A stretch of DNA of 64,000 nt from Branchinecta lynchi (GCA_023053575.1 JAKZAP010000017.1:2735501-2799500); one strand, 5' to 3'; shown: positions 8,902 through 18,437, counted from the stretch's first letter. Made by a program: numbers and translations. The notes: generated from the sequence alone by a model not told the origin.

Positions 8902-9471
8902 TTAATGATCGGACAACGCGTCGGGAACGGGAACTGGAAGCCTGTTCGCCCATAGCCCACCCAGAAGAAAGCGGGCAACTGTCTCATCGGACAACACTTC
9001 CTCCTGTCCTTCACGGAGGCGCTCGATCAAGACGCGACGCGCGTCAGCAAAGTCAATCAGGGACGGTGAGCCACCGTCGACCACACGTAAAAATTCTCCG
9101 GAGGCCCCGACCACGGTAGAGAGGAGGATCCTCTGTCGCATACTCTCGTACACACGATCTTCCGGGGCAAGATCCCTAATCTCCGACACAGGGCTCTCCA
9201 AGGTGACAGCCTGTGTCGCCGCTTGCAGCCTGAGCTGCTCACGCAGCCTCTCGATTTCCGCCTGGGCGTATTTCTCGGCAGCAGTGGCCTTGGCAAGGGC
9301 CCCTTTCAACTCTTCGACCTCCCGTTTAGCCTTATCCTGTTCGTCAATGGCCACGGTAAGGGCCAGTCGCTGCTCTTCAGCCAAATCACTTAGAGCCCGA
9401 CTTATGCCCACAAAAACTTGGAACTCCTCAGCAGAGAACACTAGCGGAGCCGAAATCAAATGTAGAGACAT
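8902..9471 (-). CDS. E1 antisense ORF, coiled-coil protein
   Basis: A 189-codon ATG-initiated frame on the strand opposite to gag, pol and env, filling the gap between pol and env. The protein has a strongly charged heptad-like region at about residues 25-85 (many E, K, R, L, A; for example AEIERLREQLRLQA), so a coiled coil is likely. A mixed C-terminal half ends ...PDALSDH. Its base composition is more GC-rich than its A/T-rich flanks. The second copy at 31455-32024 is fully open, and the one difference I found in the coding part (9378 versus the matching base near 31919) is a synonymous Arg codon change. I do not recognise the family. Antisense genes are known in some retroviruses (HTLV-1 HBZ) and some plant gypsy elements, which makes a regulatory role plausible but unproven. 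Confidence 0.65.
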   Translation of the reverse strand: MSLHLISAPLVFSAEEFQVFVGISRALSDLAEEQRLALTVAIDEQDKAKREVEELKGALAKATAAEKYAQAEIERLREQLRLQAATQAVTLESPVSEIRDLAPEDRVYESMRQRILLSTVVGASGEFLRVVDGGSPSLIDFADARRVLIERLREGQEEVLSDETVARFLLGGLWANRLPVPVPDALSDH

Positions 9472-9826
9472 TTTTATTTTTTAGACGTACCCACTACACT
9501 TATCCAATCAGACAAAAAAAAATCCACAGTGCAACCACAACACCCGCCGGAGGTCGGACGACAGTAAAATAAATCGCGATACGAAAAGTCAGCATTTCCC
9601 ACGAGAAAATTGGAGAGAACACAACACCCTAAGACAACCAAGCAAAATCTCATCTCAAGATACCCACAAGAAAAGGGAAACAAACAAAATCCCCCTACAT
9701 GCATAATCGACAGGGTATTAGCTGGGTATTTGGTTCCGTTCGCACTGTCTGGAAACCTTAACAATAAACCTTCCCGAGATTAAATTAAAACCAAATAGTC
9801 ATGAGATTGTATCTCTTGCAGGGACA
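9472..9826 (+). other. E1 env leader with splice-acceptor-like site
   Basis: No gene. The segment ends in a pyrimidine-rich stretch TATCTCTTGCAG (AG at 9820-9821) five bases before the env ATG. Errantivirus env is made from a spliced subgenomic mRNA, so this is the likely acceptor. The inverted blocks of the array also break in this segment (near 9739-9746). Confidence 0.6.
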
Positions 9827-11752
9827 ATGTTAAAAACTGTCACCGCTATCAGCATCCTCCTGTTTTTGGGAACCCAAACAGACAACACGCATGGAACCAA
9901 AATAAATCATGGGATATTCTTCGAACAGACGGGTGAGTTAGCCCTATCCACAGTAACTTGGAAAATTCTGTTAAGATTAGATGCGAACCCATTGAAAGGT
10001 CTGGCACAAGAAACAAAAAAAATCGAAGACGCCCTCACGCCACTTGAAACGGAGTTAGAGAAAATGAGCAAAGACATGGCGGGTATAGTACACAGACACG
10101 GGAACATACAGGCTGGCCCAAGTATGCCACAGGTAGAGGAACTTCTCGCGAAAAGAATAAAGTTACTCTTTTCATTGTACCGCGAACAGTGTGCAAAAAT
10201 AGAAGAGACAGTTACCCGAATGCAGGACACATTCTTTAGGGACGAGAGCCCAATCAACGGAAAACTTCACCGTAATCCGAGGGCATCAGGACTATTCCCC
10301 GTAGCAGGACAAATCATTAGCAGGATCTTTTCACTGGGGACTGACCAGGAAATCAGAACACTGCAAGAGTCATTACTAGGCATGCAGGAAATCGTTAATA
10401 ACACGCTGCACATACAGAGCATGTTCACAAGCATATCGGACAAGCAAGGGAAAAAGCTCGAGACACTGACACAACAAGTACAAAAAATTGTGACCACACT
10501 CGGCGAACTCAGCTCGGAAGTTTATACCCTTAGTTCATTGAATTTGATGATGCTGACTTCGTTTGCAGATTATCTCCTCGTCTTTATTAAATGTCGTAAC
10601 AGACTTGAGAGTAAAGTCGAGGTAACTCTTATCAGTTTGTTAAACGGAAAACTGAGTACCGATTTTATTGCCCCCCAGACGTTATTTGAAATACTGAACG
10701 AAATCAGTATACGTATGCCGTACGGAATGAAGTTACCAATCCCTCTCTCGGGAGATACTCTATTACTGTATTACATCAAGATGCAAACGACCCTCATTAT
10801 CTTGGATGGGCACCTCTACTCCGTACTTCTGGTACCCCTTGTGGACACGTCACTTAGATTCAAGATTTTCACAGTAAATAGCCTACCAACGTTAATGGGA
10901 AATTCAAAAGTAACGCTTAAAATCACGGTTCCCACGGACAAATTTTTGGTCAGTCAAGACGAGCAACGCTATGCCATCCTTCCACAAGAAGAGTTAGCAT
11001 CCTGTTTTGATTTCCCCATTTTTGTCTGCCAATCTCGATTCCCAATTTATATGCGCTCTCGGACAAATTGTCTAATGGAATCTTACCTGGGAAATGGTGA
11101 GGAGATCTCCACTTCATGCCAAGGTGTAATCTCTGAAACTTCACAAGAGACCTTCCTTCGTTTAGACGGAGAGAACTGGGCCTGTAGTTTACCAGTGGAA
11201 ACCGATGTGACGATCGTGTGTCACAACTCGACAAACACGATCACCCCATCCCTGGAAATGCGGAAAAAATTAGTTGGGTTAGGGACCATCAAAATCTCCC
11301 AGGGTTGCCAACTAACCACCGGATACGCGAAAATCGCTTCACCCTTTGTAGCATTAACCGTCAAAGACCTAATCCCAGATATCTACCACCACCCAAATCT
11401 AAACTTGAGTCTCCTAAATACTATCAGTTCAAATTGGACAGAAACGTTCCTAGTAAACAGAGAAACCGACAAACAAACACCAGTCGGAATGGCAATCGGA
11501 GAAGACGTCTCGTTGGATCAAGTTCGAGACGCCATTAATAACCAAATCCCAATCTTAACGCGTGAATCAGACAGGCTCAAGTACTATTCGCAACAGTTAC
11601 ACCCCCTAACTTCCGTGATTGGCACATTAGCAGTCGGAACGGTGGGCATCATTTTAATCTGTACCGTTTTACGATTTTTGTACTTCAGATATTGCCCACA
11701 AGGAACTTGCAAGGAACGACCTAATAGACCCCCCCACGATCAGACAAGCTAA
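9827..11752 (+). CDS. env: E1 envelope glycoprotein, F-protein-like
   Basis: 641-residue class I-type fusion glycoprotein. A hydrophobic signal peptide covers about residues 1-22. A basic cleavage-type site, RNPR at 149-152, is followed by a Gly/Ala/Phe-rich segment (ASGLFPVAGQ) in the position of a fusion peptide. Heptad-rich sequence follows (about 170-230). The C-terminal half is Cys-containing, with a transmembrane helix at about 597-620 and a short basic tail. The layout resembles insect errantivirus Env and baculovirus F proteins. Compared with the two other copies, a stretch of about 17 residues (bases about 10560-10615) is read in a shifted frame between a +1 and a +2 indel, so the protein stays open but differs there. 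Function of this copy is therefore uncertain. Confidence 0.88.
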   Translation: MLKTVTAISILLFLGTQTDNTHGTKINHGIFFEQTGELALSTVTWKILLRLDANPLKGLAQETKKIEDALTPLETELEKMSKDMAGIVHRHGNIQAGPSMPQVEELLAKRIKLLFSLYREQCAKIEETVTRMQDTFFRDESPINGKLHRNPRASGLFPVAGQIISRIFSLGTDQEIRTLQESLLGMQEIVNNTLHIQSMFTSISDKQGKKLETLTQQVQKIVTTLGELSSEVYTLSSLNLMMLTSFADYLLVFIKCRNRLESKVEVTLISLLNGKLSTDFIAPQTLFEILNEISIRMPYGMKLPIPLSGDTLLLYYIKMQTTLIILDGHLYSVLLVPLVDTSLRFKIFTVNSLPTLMGNSKVTLKITVPTDKFLVSQDEQRYAILPQEELASCFDFPIFVCQSRFPIYMRSRTNCLMESYLGNGEEISTSCQGVISETSQETFLRLDGENWACSLPVETDVTIVCHNSTNTITPSLEMRKKLVGLGTIKISQGCQLTTGYAKIASPFVALTVKDLIPDIYHHPNLNLSLLNTISSNWTETFLVNRETDKQTPVGMAIGEDVSLDQVRDAINNQIPILTRESDRLKYYSQQLHPLTSVIGTLAVGTVGIILICTVLRFLYFRYCPQGTCKERPNRPPHDQTS

Positions 11753-12165
11753 ACAAAAAAAATGGACTTACCCCCATAAAGTGCGTTTTCAGTATCCTTT
11801 TCTTTATCAAATTTTCTCGACGAGATTCTCCCCCCCTCAACTTCTTAAGTATCCAAAAATATTAACATACACTGACAAAACCTGGACTGAGCTCTGTGGA
11901 TGGAACGAGTCTCTGTGGAAATTATTACCGGAAACTCAGTAGGATCAAATTTCTGTTTAATTTCTTTTCCCTCCTGAAGTCGAGATACCATTTTTGTAAA
12001 CGTCAGCAAGCAAACTAAATTCGTCCAAGTTATTACACCCGACCTTCCCAAGTATTTTTGTAGAAGTAAGCAGTTTTTTGGGAAGTATGAATGAGCTTTA
12101 GAAAAGACAAAATAAGTCCAGTCTATGAATTCATCCGTGTGAGATCTAAGTAACCGTAAGTGAAA
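11753..12165 (+). other. E1 spacer between env and ORF4
   Basis: No gene on the plus strand. A perfect donor-like GTAAGT lies at 12156-12161, directly before the ORF4 ATG (12166), and is kept in both inverted copies. It may be a splice donor or chance. I see nothing else. Confidence 0.4.
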
Positions 12166-13049
12166 ATGGATAAACCCAAAAGCAGTACAAGAACCGTGGA
12201 AGTTCCGGCTACCGTCCAGGCAATACACGCCTTGTTCGAACAATTGACGGAAAGAGCATGTGTTTTAACACCATGTGAGGCCTGTCTTCTCGGTTTTAAC
12301 CTAGCGTGTGAAGTGAAAAAAACATTGAACATGATAAACCGGACCATCCTAAAAAGTAACAGTGACACATTAATACACGCAGCAGAACGATCCCGCATAC
12401 CCATGGCTGAGGTAGAGAAGTGCCTACCACCTGATTTCGTATTAGGAATCTCAAAAAGTAGTTTAAGGGTGATAGAACCGAAGATTGACGGGAAAAGTTG
12501 GCCCGTCAACGATCGTCGATGCCCAACGTCGGTTGTGCCGTGGTCAGTGGACATGCTACTAGCCATGTCGACACAGGGCCCAACCATAAAATTGCTAGGG
12601 GAACAGAAGAAGGAATATATGGACGAGTTAAAGGTCCATATAAAAAAAATACAGAGCCAGACTAATGGACAAGAAGGGAGAGTGTGTGTCCTCTCCCCAC
12701 ATTATGCCAGTAGAGAGTCCGCGAAAAGAAGGTATACACATCGAACAAAACACGTAGTGATCCGACCGTGGAAAAAAAGTCAAAATCGAGTTTACCGACA
12801 CCGGAAGAAATGTCGAATGAGTCAATCTCAGACCCCGGCCATCCACAGGAATGTATGACAGATGGAACCCCATCTGGACCGAACGAATTCCATACTGTTA
12901 TGGAAGAACTGGTCACTGAACCATCCGAGGCTTTGGAAGCCGAGATGCTCCCAACACTAGCCGACCTAGAATGTTGGGGCATTCTCAATGACGTTACCCA
13001 TTCTATGCATCCCGGTGACTTCAGCTTTGATTTCAGCTTGTTTGAATAA
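12166..13049 (+). pseudogene. E1 ORF4 accessory gene, frameshifted in copy 1
   Basis: Accessory reading frame 3' of env. Copies A and B (minus strand, 15137-16021 and 23741-24625) are intact at 294 codons, but this copy lacks one base near 12750 and so is split into two frames (12166-12858 and 12768-13049). The encoded protein starts with a helical, Cys-containing region (CVLTPCEACLLGFNLAC), has a basic patch near residue 186 (AKRRYTHRTK), and ends in an acidic, Phe-rich tail (DFSFDFSLFE). E2 carries a diverged homologue in the same place. I do not recognise the family. Basic patch plus acidic aromatic tail suggests a nuclear transactivator, but this is inference only. Confidence 0.7.
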
Positions 13050-14357
13050 CTAATGCATGAGCCATAACCATATAACCGTCGGCACGTCTGTAGAATATGC
13101 ACGCTAAATATATTTTTTTGTTTTGTTTTGTTTTCTATATTGAGGAAGCAAGTCCAATAGTAACCGCGCCGCGGACTTGCGAATTCTGCACGAACAAATG
13201 ACTGTGATTGCCGCTTGATTTTGTCGCTTTATGCTTAAAGAACAGTATTAGAGGAGGCTTGCGAATGTAGATACGCGATTGGAAAAAAAACGTAATGTAG
13301 CATCGCCTAGCATGTAAGGCTTTCGGTTGTATTATGCTCGATTTACATTCAACCTTGAACCTAGAAAATAAATGAAATCTGAACACAAAAAGATCGACCT
13401 TGCGATCATTTAAATTCGTCCAAGTTCTCACCTTACCAGACCTCTCAACATTTTATGAGTTGTTTTTAAGTAGCTTTATGTAGTGTCAGTTTCCCGTCGT
13501 TTTGACTCAAAATGTACATATGACCCACAAACTGGGCAACCGTAAACAACACTCGCACCAGCCAGAGAACCACTAAAAAGAAATCTGATACTGCGCAATT
13601 ACTTTTACAGGACGACCATGACCAGATGAGCTGCACCCTCCGGACCGACGCTCTGCACTTTCCGCTCTCCGACACCCACCCGAAAGCACTAAGCCGACGA
13701 TACCCTTTTGGAAGAGAGGACAAACAACTACTATGGCCCTCCGGCTGGGAAGTAAGGGTGCCACACCCTTAAAACACTCACCAACAGATACCTCGGAAGG
13801 AGAACCAGGCCACAGCAGCATACAAGCAGTAGTGTCCTCTATGCAACCTCTTTGGCAGATAAAGTAGAGTGAGTAGTGTGGGTCGGAATCGATTGGGCAG
13901 TGCGCGCGAGGGGAGATGCAGTGAATCTTGTAAAATCACGGAATAGAAAATTTTACCATATTCAGAATTAGATCTCTTTTGGATTCGCGAGCGGGTGCCA
14001 AAATGTGTTGTTCTTTAGAAAGGCGGTGCATATTATTTTTTATTCCACGCTCCCAGACAAGACTCTTCATCCGAAGGTGAAAGGGGAGTGGGTGGATGCG
14101 CAGTTAAAGATAGTCTGGCGGCAGAATCCGAGCACTCCTTGAGAGGACTTGGAAAAAAACATTCGCCGCCTTCATCTATAATATTTTTTTTCTATTTTTA
14201 TTTGTATATGTACTTATTGTCATTAAGGGGCACCCTTTCAGGGGATCCCGCCTCTGATACCCGAGGTATCAACGATTTTATGTATGTATCGGGTTTTTGC
14301 GTTATTTAGCCTATAGGGAGTTGTAGATAATAATTAGCCTGGAGGGCTAAAGCTGGT
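13050..14357 (+). other. E1 3' noncoding region
   Basis: About 1.3 kb without a plus-strand gene. It includes a T/G-rich run (about 13111-13130) and short open frames that I regard as chance. The array breakpoints 13268, 13285 and 13687 lie here, so this is a hot spot of rearrangement. Confidence 0.6.
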
Positions 14358-14370
14358 AAGGTGGGAGGAC
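14358..14370 (+). promoter_or_regulatory. E1 polypurine tract
   Basis: AAGGTGGGAGGAC directly before the 3' LTR, the expected plus-strand primer. Confidence 0.7.
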
Positions 14371-14876
14371 TGTACTGACGTAGTTTACGCCACCTCTATT
14401 TTAACTATGAAACCTCTGCACAAATGCGCACCAGCCGACTTGCCCTTTCAGAACCGCGAGCTAGCGAGCGTGAGCCATAGCCGAGGGACTGAGTCCTGAC
14501 CGGCTCACTTGGATTTACCGACTTCAAGAATACCATGAAGACAGTTTTTAGCAAGTCTGCTGGTGGGCTAGTGCCTGGTTTTAGTGTATCGGTTAATTAT
14601 GTATATAAGTAAGATTCTCCACGTTTAAGGGAGGCAGTCGAACTTAAGATTAGCAGTGTTGCTGTACCGTTGATAAGTATTTGCCGTATCGTTATTTGAG
14701 GAGTACCTACGTATGGATTAACGACTACTTGGTAACCACTGAACTGTGTGCATTCATTAATAAAGTACATTGTAACCCTAGTTTGTTCAACTCTACAAGC
14801 CCTAGGAGATAGACCCCACGAGCCTCCCCCACGCTACCGATCGCGAGTATACCGCATCTCATTCTTCCGTATTACA
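14371..14876 (+). repeat. E1 3' LTR
   Basis: 506 bp, TGTACTGACG to TATTACA, nearly identical to the 5' LTR, with TATA box (14602-14609) and AATAAA (14759-14764). Unusually, it is followed by a primer-binding site and not by host DNA. Confidence 0.92.
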
Positions 14877-14880
14877 GTGG

Positions 14881-14896
14881 TGGCAGCGGTGGGATT
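14881..14896 (+). promoter_or_regulatory. tRNA-Leu primer-binding site after the 3' LTR
   Basis: TGGCAGCGGTGGGATT matches 16 bases of the complement of an animal tRNA-Leu 3' end including CCA. Four bases later the sequence switches to inverted E1 DNA. A primer site after a 3' LTR is expected only in a tandem copy, an LTR-circle-type structure, or an aberrant reverse transcript. Confidence 0.7.
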
Positions 14897-15136
14897 ATTG
14901 TTTCCAATCGCGTATCTACATTCGCAAGCCTCCTCTAATACTGTTCTTTAAGCATAAAGCGACAAAATCAAGCGGCAATCACAGTCATTTGTTCGTGCAG
15001 AATTCGCAAGTCCGCGGCGCGGTTACTATTGGACTTGCTTCCTCAATATAGAAAACAAAACAAAACAAAAAAACATATTTAGCGTGCATATTCTACAGAC
15101 GTGCCGACGGTTATATGGTTATGGCTCATGCATTAG

Positions 15137-16021
15137 TTATTCAAACAAGCTGAAATCAAAGCTGAAGTCACCGGGATGCATAGAATGGGTAACGTCATTG
15201 AGAATGCCCCAACATTCTAGGTCGGCTAGTGTTGGGAGCATCTCGGCTTCCAAAGCCTCGGATGGTTCAGTGACCAGTTCTTCCATAACAGTATGGAATT
15301 CGTTCGGTCCAGATGGGGTTCCATCTGTCATACATTCCTGTGGATGGCCGGGGTCTGAGATTGACTCATTCGACATTTCTTCCGGTGTCGGTAAACTCGA
15401 TTTTGACTTTTTTTCCACGGTCGGATCACTACGTGTTTTCGTTCGATGTGTATACCTTCTTTTCGCGGACTCTCTACTGGCATAATGTGGGGAGAGGACA
15501 CACACTCTCCCTTCTTGTCCATTAGTCTGGCTCTGTATTTTTTTTATATGGACCTTTAACTCGTCCATATATTCCTTCTTCTGTTCCCCTAGCAATTTTA
15601 TGGTTGGGCCCTGTGTCGACATGGCTAGTAGCATGTCCACTGACCACGGCACAACCGACGTTGGGCATCGACGATCGTTGACGGGCCAACTTTTCCCGTC
15701 AATCTTCGGTTCTATCACCCTTAAACTACTTTTTGAGATTCCTAATACGAAATCAGGTGGTAGGCACTTCTCTACCTCAGCCATGGGTATGCGGGATCGT
15801 TCTGCTGCGTGTATTAATGTGTCACTGTTACTTTTTAGGATGGTCCGGTTTATCATGTTCAATGTTTTTTTCACTTCACACGCTAGGTTAAAACCGAGAA
15901 GACAGGCCTCACATGGTGTTAAAACACATGCTCTTTCCGTCAATTGTTCGAACAAGGCGTGTATTGCCTGGACGGTAGCCGGAACTTCCACGGTTCTTGT
16001 ACTGCTTTTGGGTTTATCCAT
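15137..16021 (-). CDS. ORF4 accessory protein, intact copy A
   Basis: 294 codons from ATG 16021. This copy has the base that copy 1 lacks, so the whole frame is open: N-terminal helical domain with Cys residues, a conserved D-T-L-I-H-A-A block and LPPDFVLGISKSSLRV block, a basic patch near residue 186, a Ser/Pro/Glu-rich linker, and an acidic C-terminus with HPGDFSFDFSLFE. No signal peptide or membrane segment is visible, so a cytoplasmic or nuclear protein is likely. A donor-like GTAAGT precedes the ATG. Weak but clear similarity to ORF4 of E2 shows that the frame is under selection in the lineage. Function unknown. Confidence 0.72.
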   Translation of the reverse strand: MDKPKSSTRTVEVPATVQAIHALFEQLTERACVLTPCEACLLGFNLACEVKKTLNMINRTILKSNSDTLIHAAERSRIPMAEVEKCLPPDFVLGISKSSLRVIEPKIDGKSWPVNDRRCPTSVVPWSVDMLLAMSTQGPTIKLLGEQKKEYMDELKVHIKKIQSQTNGQEGRVCVLSPHYASRESAKRRYTHRTKTRSDPTVEKKSKSSLPTPEEMSNESISDPGHPQECMTDGTPSGPNEFHTVMEELVTEPSEALEAEMLPTLADLECWGILNDVTHSMHPGDFSFDFSLFE

Positions 16022-16027
16022 TTTCAC

Positions 16028-16434
16028 TTACGGTTACTTAGATCTCACACGGATGAATTCATAGACTGGACTTATTTTGTCTTTTCTAAAGCTCATTCAT
16101 ACTTCCCAAAAAACTGCTTACTTCTACAAAAATACTTGGGAAGGTCGGGTGTAATAACTTGGACGAATTTAGTTTGCTTGCTGACGTTTACAAAAATGGT
16201 ATCTCGACTTCAGGAGGGAAAAGAAATAAAACAGAAATTTGATCCTACTGAGTTTCCGGTAATAATTTCCACAGAGACTCGTTCCATCCACAGAGCTCAG
16301 TCCAGGTTTTGTCAGTGTATGTTAATATTTTTGGATACTTAAGAAGTTGAGGGGGGGAGAATCTCGTCGAGAAAATTTGATAAAGAAAAGGATACTGAAA
16401 ACGCACTTTATGGGGGTAAGTCCATTTTTTTTGT
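16028..16434 (-). other. Spacer between env and ORF4, inverted copy A
   Basis: Reverse complement of 11753-12165. No gene on the minus strand. The plus-strand open frame across it is a shadow. Confidence 0.5.
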
Positions 16435-18357
16435 TTAGCTTGTCTGATCGTGGGGGGGTCTATTAGGTCGTTCCTTGCAAGTTCCTTGTGGGCAATATCT
16501 GAAGTACAAAAATCGTAAAACGGTACAGATTAAAATGATGCCCACCGTTCCGACTGCTAATGTGCCAATCACGGAAGTTAGGGGGTGTAACTGTTGCGAA
16601 TAGTACTTGAGCCTGTCTGATTCACGCGTTAAGATTGGGATTTGGTTATTAATGGCGTCTCGAACTTGATCCAACGAGACGTCTTCTCCGATTGCCATTC
16701 CGACTGGTGTTTGTTTGTCGGTTTCTCTGTTTACTAGGAACGTTTCTGTCCAATTTGAACTGATAGTATTTAGGAGACTCAAGTTTAGATTTGGGTGGTG
16801 GTAGATATCTGGGATTAGGTCTTTGACGGTTAATGCTACAAAGGGTGAAGCGATTTTCGCGTATCCGGTGGTTAGTTGGCAACCCTGGGAGATTTTGATG
16901 GTCCCTAACCCAACTAATTTTTTCCGCATTTCCAGGGATGGGGTGATCGTGTTTGTCGAGTTGTGACACACGATCGTCACATCGGTTTCCACTGGTAAAC
17001 TATAGGCCCAGTTCTCTCCGTCTAAACGAAGGAAGGTCTCTTGTGAAGTTTCAGAGATTACACCTTGGCATGAAGTGGAGATCTCCTCACCATTTCCCAG
17101 GTAAGATTCCATTAGACAATTTGTCCGAGAGCGCATATAAATTGGGAATCGAGATTGGCAGACAAAAATGGGGAAATCAAAACAGGATGCTAACTCTTCT
17201 TGTGGAAGGATGGCATAGCGTTGCTCGTCTTGACTGACCAAAAATTTGTCCGTGGGAACCGTGATTTTAAGCGTTACTTTTGAATTTCCCATTAACGTTG
17301 GTAGGCTATTTACTGTGAAAATCTTGAATCTAAGTGACGTGTCCACAAGGGGTACCAGAAGTACGGAGTAGAGGTGCCCATCCAAGATAATGAGGGTCGT
17401 TTGCATCTTGATGTAATACAGTAATAGAGTATCTCCCGAGAGAGGGATTGGTAACTTCATTCCGTACGGCATACGTATACTGATTTCGTTCAGTATTTCA
17501 AATAACGTCTGGGGGGCAATAAAATCGGTACTCAGTTTTCCGTTTAACAAACTGATAAGAGTTACCTCGACTTTACTCAAGTCTGTTACGACATTTAATA
17601 AAGACGAGGAGATAATCTCCAACGAAGTCAGCATCATCAAATTCAATGAACTAAGGGTATAAACTTCCGAGCTGAGTTCGCCGAGTGTGGTCACAATTTT
17701 TTGTACTTGTTGTGTCAGTGTCTCGAGCTTTTTCCCTTGCTTGTCCGATATGCTTGTGAACATGCTCTGTATGTGCAGCGTGTTATTAACGATTTCCTGC
17801 ATGCCTAGTAATGACTCTTGCAGTGTTCTGATTTCCTGGTCAGTCCCCAGTGAAAAGATCCTGCTAATGATTTGTCCTGCTACGGGGAATAGTCCTGATG
17901 CCCTCGGATTACGGTGAAGTTTTCCGTTGATTGGGCTCTCGTCCCTAAAGAATGTGTCCTGCATTTGGGTAACTGTCTCTTCTATTTTTGCACACTGTTC
18001 GCGGTACAATGAAAAGAGTAACTTTATTCTTTTCGCGAGAAGTTCCTCTACCTGTGGCATACTTGGGCCAGCCTGTATGTTCCCGTGTCTGTGTACTATA
18101 CCCGCCATGTCTTTGCTCATTTTCTCTAACTCCGTTTTAAGTGGCGTGAGGGCGTCTTCGATTTTTTTTGTTTCTTGTGCCAGAGCTTTCAATGGGTTCG
18201 CATCTAATCTTAACAGAATTTTCCAAGTTACTGTGGATAGGGCTAACTCACCCGTCTGTTCGAAGAATATCCCATGATTTATTTTGGTTCCATGCGTGTT
18301 GTCTGTTTGGGTTCCCAAAAACAGGAGGATGCTGATAGCGCTGACAGTTTTTAACAT
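16435..18357 (-). CDS. env: Env glycoprotein, intact copy A
   Basis: 640 codons from ATG 18357, with signal peptide, RNPR-type cleavage site, Gly/Phe-rich segment, heptad region, and C-terminal membrane anchor as in copy 1. It has no frame-shifted patch in the middle, and it agrees with copy B there, so it represents the family form better than copy 1. Upstream, the same frame is open through the block junction into antisense pol sequence up to 18657, giving a chance 740-codon fusion. The five bases before ATG preserve the acceptor-like AG. Without its own LTR upstream, expression is doubtful. Confidence 0.82.
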   Translation of the reverse strand: MLKTVSAISILLFLGTQTDNTHGTKINHGIFFEQTGELALSTVTWKILLRLDANPLKALAQETKKIEDALTPLKTELEKMSKDMAGIVHRHGNIQAGPSMPQVEELLAKRIKLLFSLYREQCAKIEETVTQMQDTFFRDESPINGKLHRNPRASGLFPVAGQIISRIFSLGTDQEIRTLQESLLGMQEIVNNTLHIQSMFTSISDKQGKKLETLTQQVQKIVTTLGELSSEVYTLSSLNLMMLTSLEIISSSLLNVVTDLSKVEVTLISLLNGKLSTDFIAPQTLFEILNEISIRMPYGMKLPIPLSGDTLLLYYIKMQTTLIILDGHLYSVLLVPLVDTSLRFKIFTVNSLPTLMGNSKVTLKITVPTDKFLVSQDEQRYAILPQEELASCFDFPIFVCQSRFPIYMRSRTNCLMESYLGNGEEISTSCQGVISETSQETFLRLDGENWAYSLPVETDVTIVCHNSTNTITPSLEMRKKLVGLGTIKISQGCQLTTGYAKIASPFVALTVKDLIPDIYHHPNLNLSLLNTISSNWTETFLVNRETDKQTPVGMAIGEDVSLDQVRDAINNQIPILTRESDRLKYYSQQLHPLTSVIGTLAVGTVGIILICTVLRFLYFRYCPQGTCKERPNRPPHDQTS

Positions 18358-18437
18358 TGTCCCTGCAAGAGATACAATCTCATGACTATTTGGTTTTAAT
18401 TTAATCTCGTGAAGGTTTATTGTTAAGGTTTCCAGAC

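Larger units (their letters stand above)
1792..14876 (+). mobile_element. E1 copy 1: complete errantivirus-like element
   Basis: Full-length env-bearing gypsy element of about 13.1 kb: 5' LTR 1792-2298, leader, gag 2516-3568, pol by frameshift to 8643, antisense ORF 8902-9471, env 9827-11752, ORF4 12166-13049 (frameshifted), noncoding 3' part, polypurine tract and 3' LTR 14371-14876. The two LTRs differ by only a few substitutions and two small indels, so insertion was recent. The element is large for the group because of the pol C-terminal extension, the 1.2-kb pol-env spacer and the ORF4/3' region. Env and ORF4 each carry changes compared with the partial copies downstream. Confidence 0.9.

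Noticed and set aside
8666..8905. 79-codon plus-strand frame after pol
   Set aside because: It crosses a homopolymer A run of variable length, and its differences between copies are nonsynonymous (K/Q, V/E, I/R). Copy A loses the frame. It is probably noncoding.
13135..13431. 98-codon minus-strand frame (also at 22967-23263)
   Set aside because: Present twice only because the DNA is duplicated. No domain, and the start is not supported.
14088..14309. 73-codon frame in the E1 3' noncoding region
   Set aside because: Low-complexity F/Y-rich translation of A/T-rich DNA; not retained in any other copy.
15600..16342. Plus-strand frames of 132-154 codons over inverted ORF4 and its spacer
   Set aside because: They are the reverse strand of ORF4 and of the env-ORF4 spacer. 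Their conservation only reflects recent duplication.
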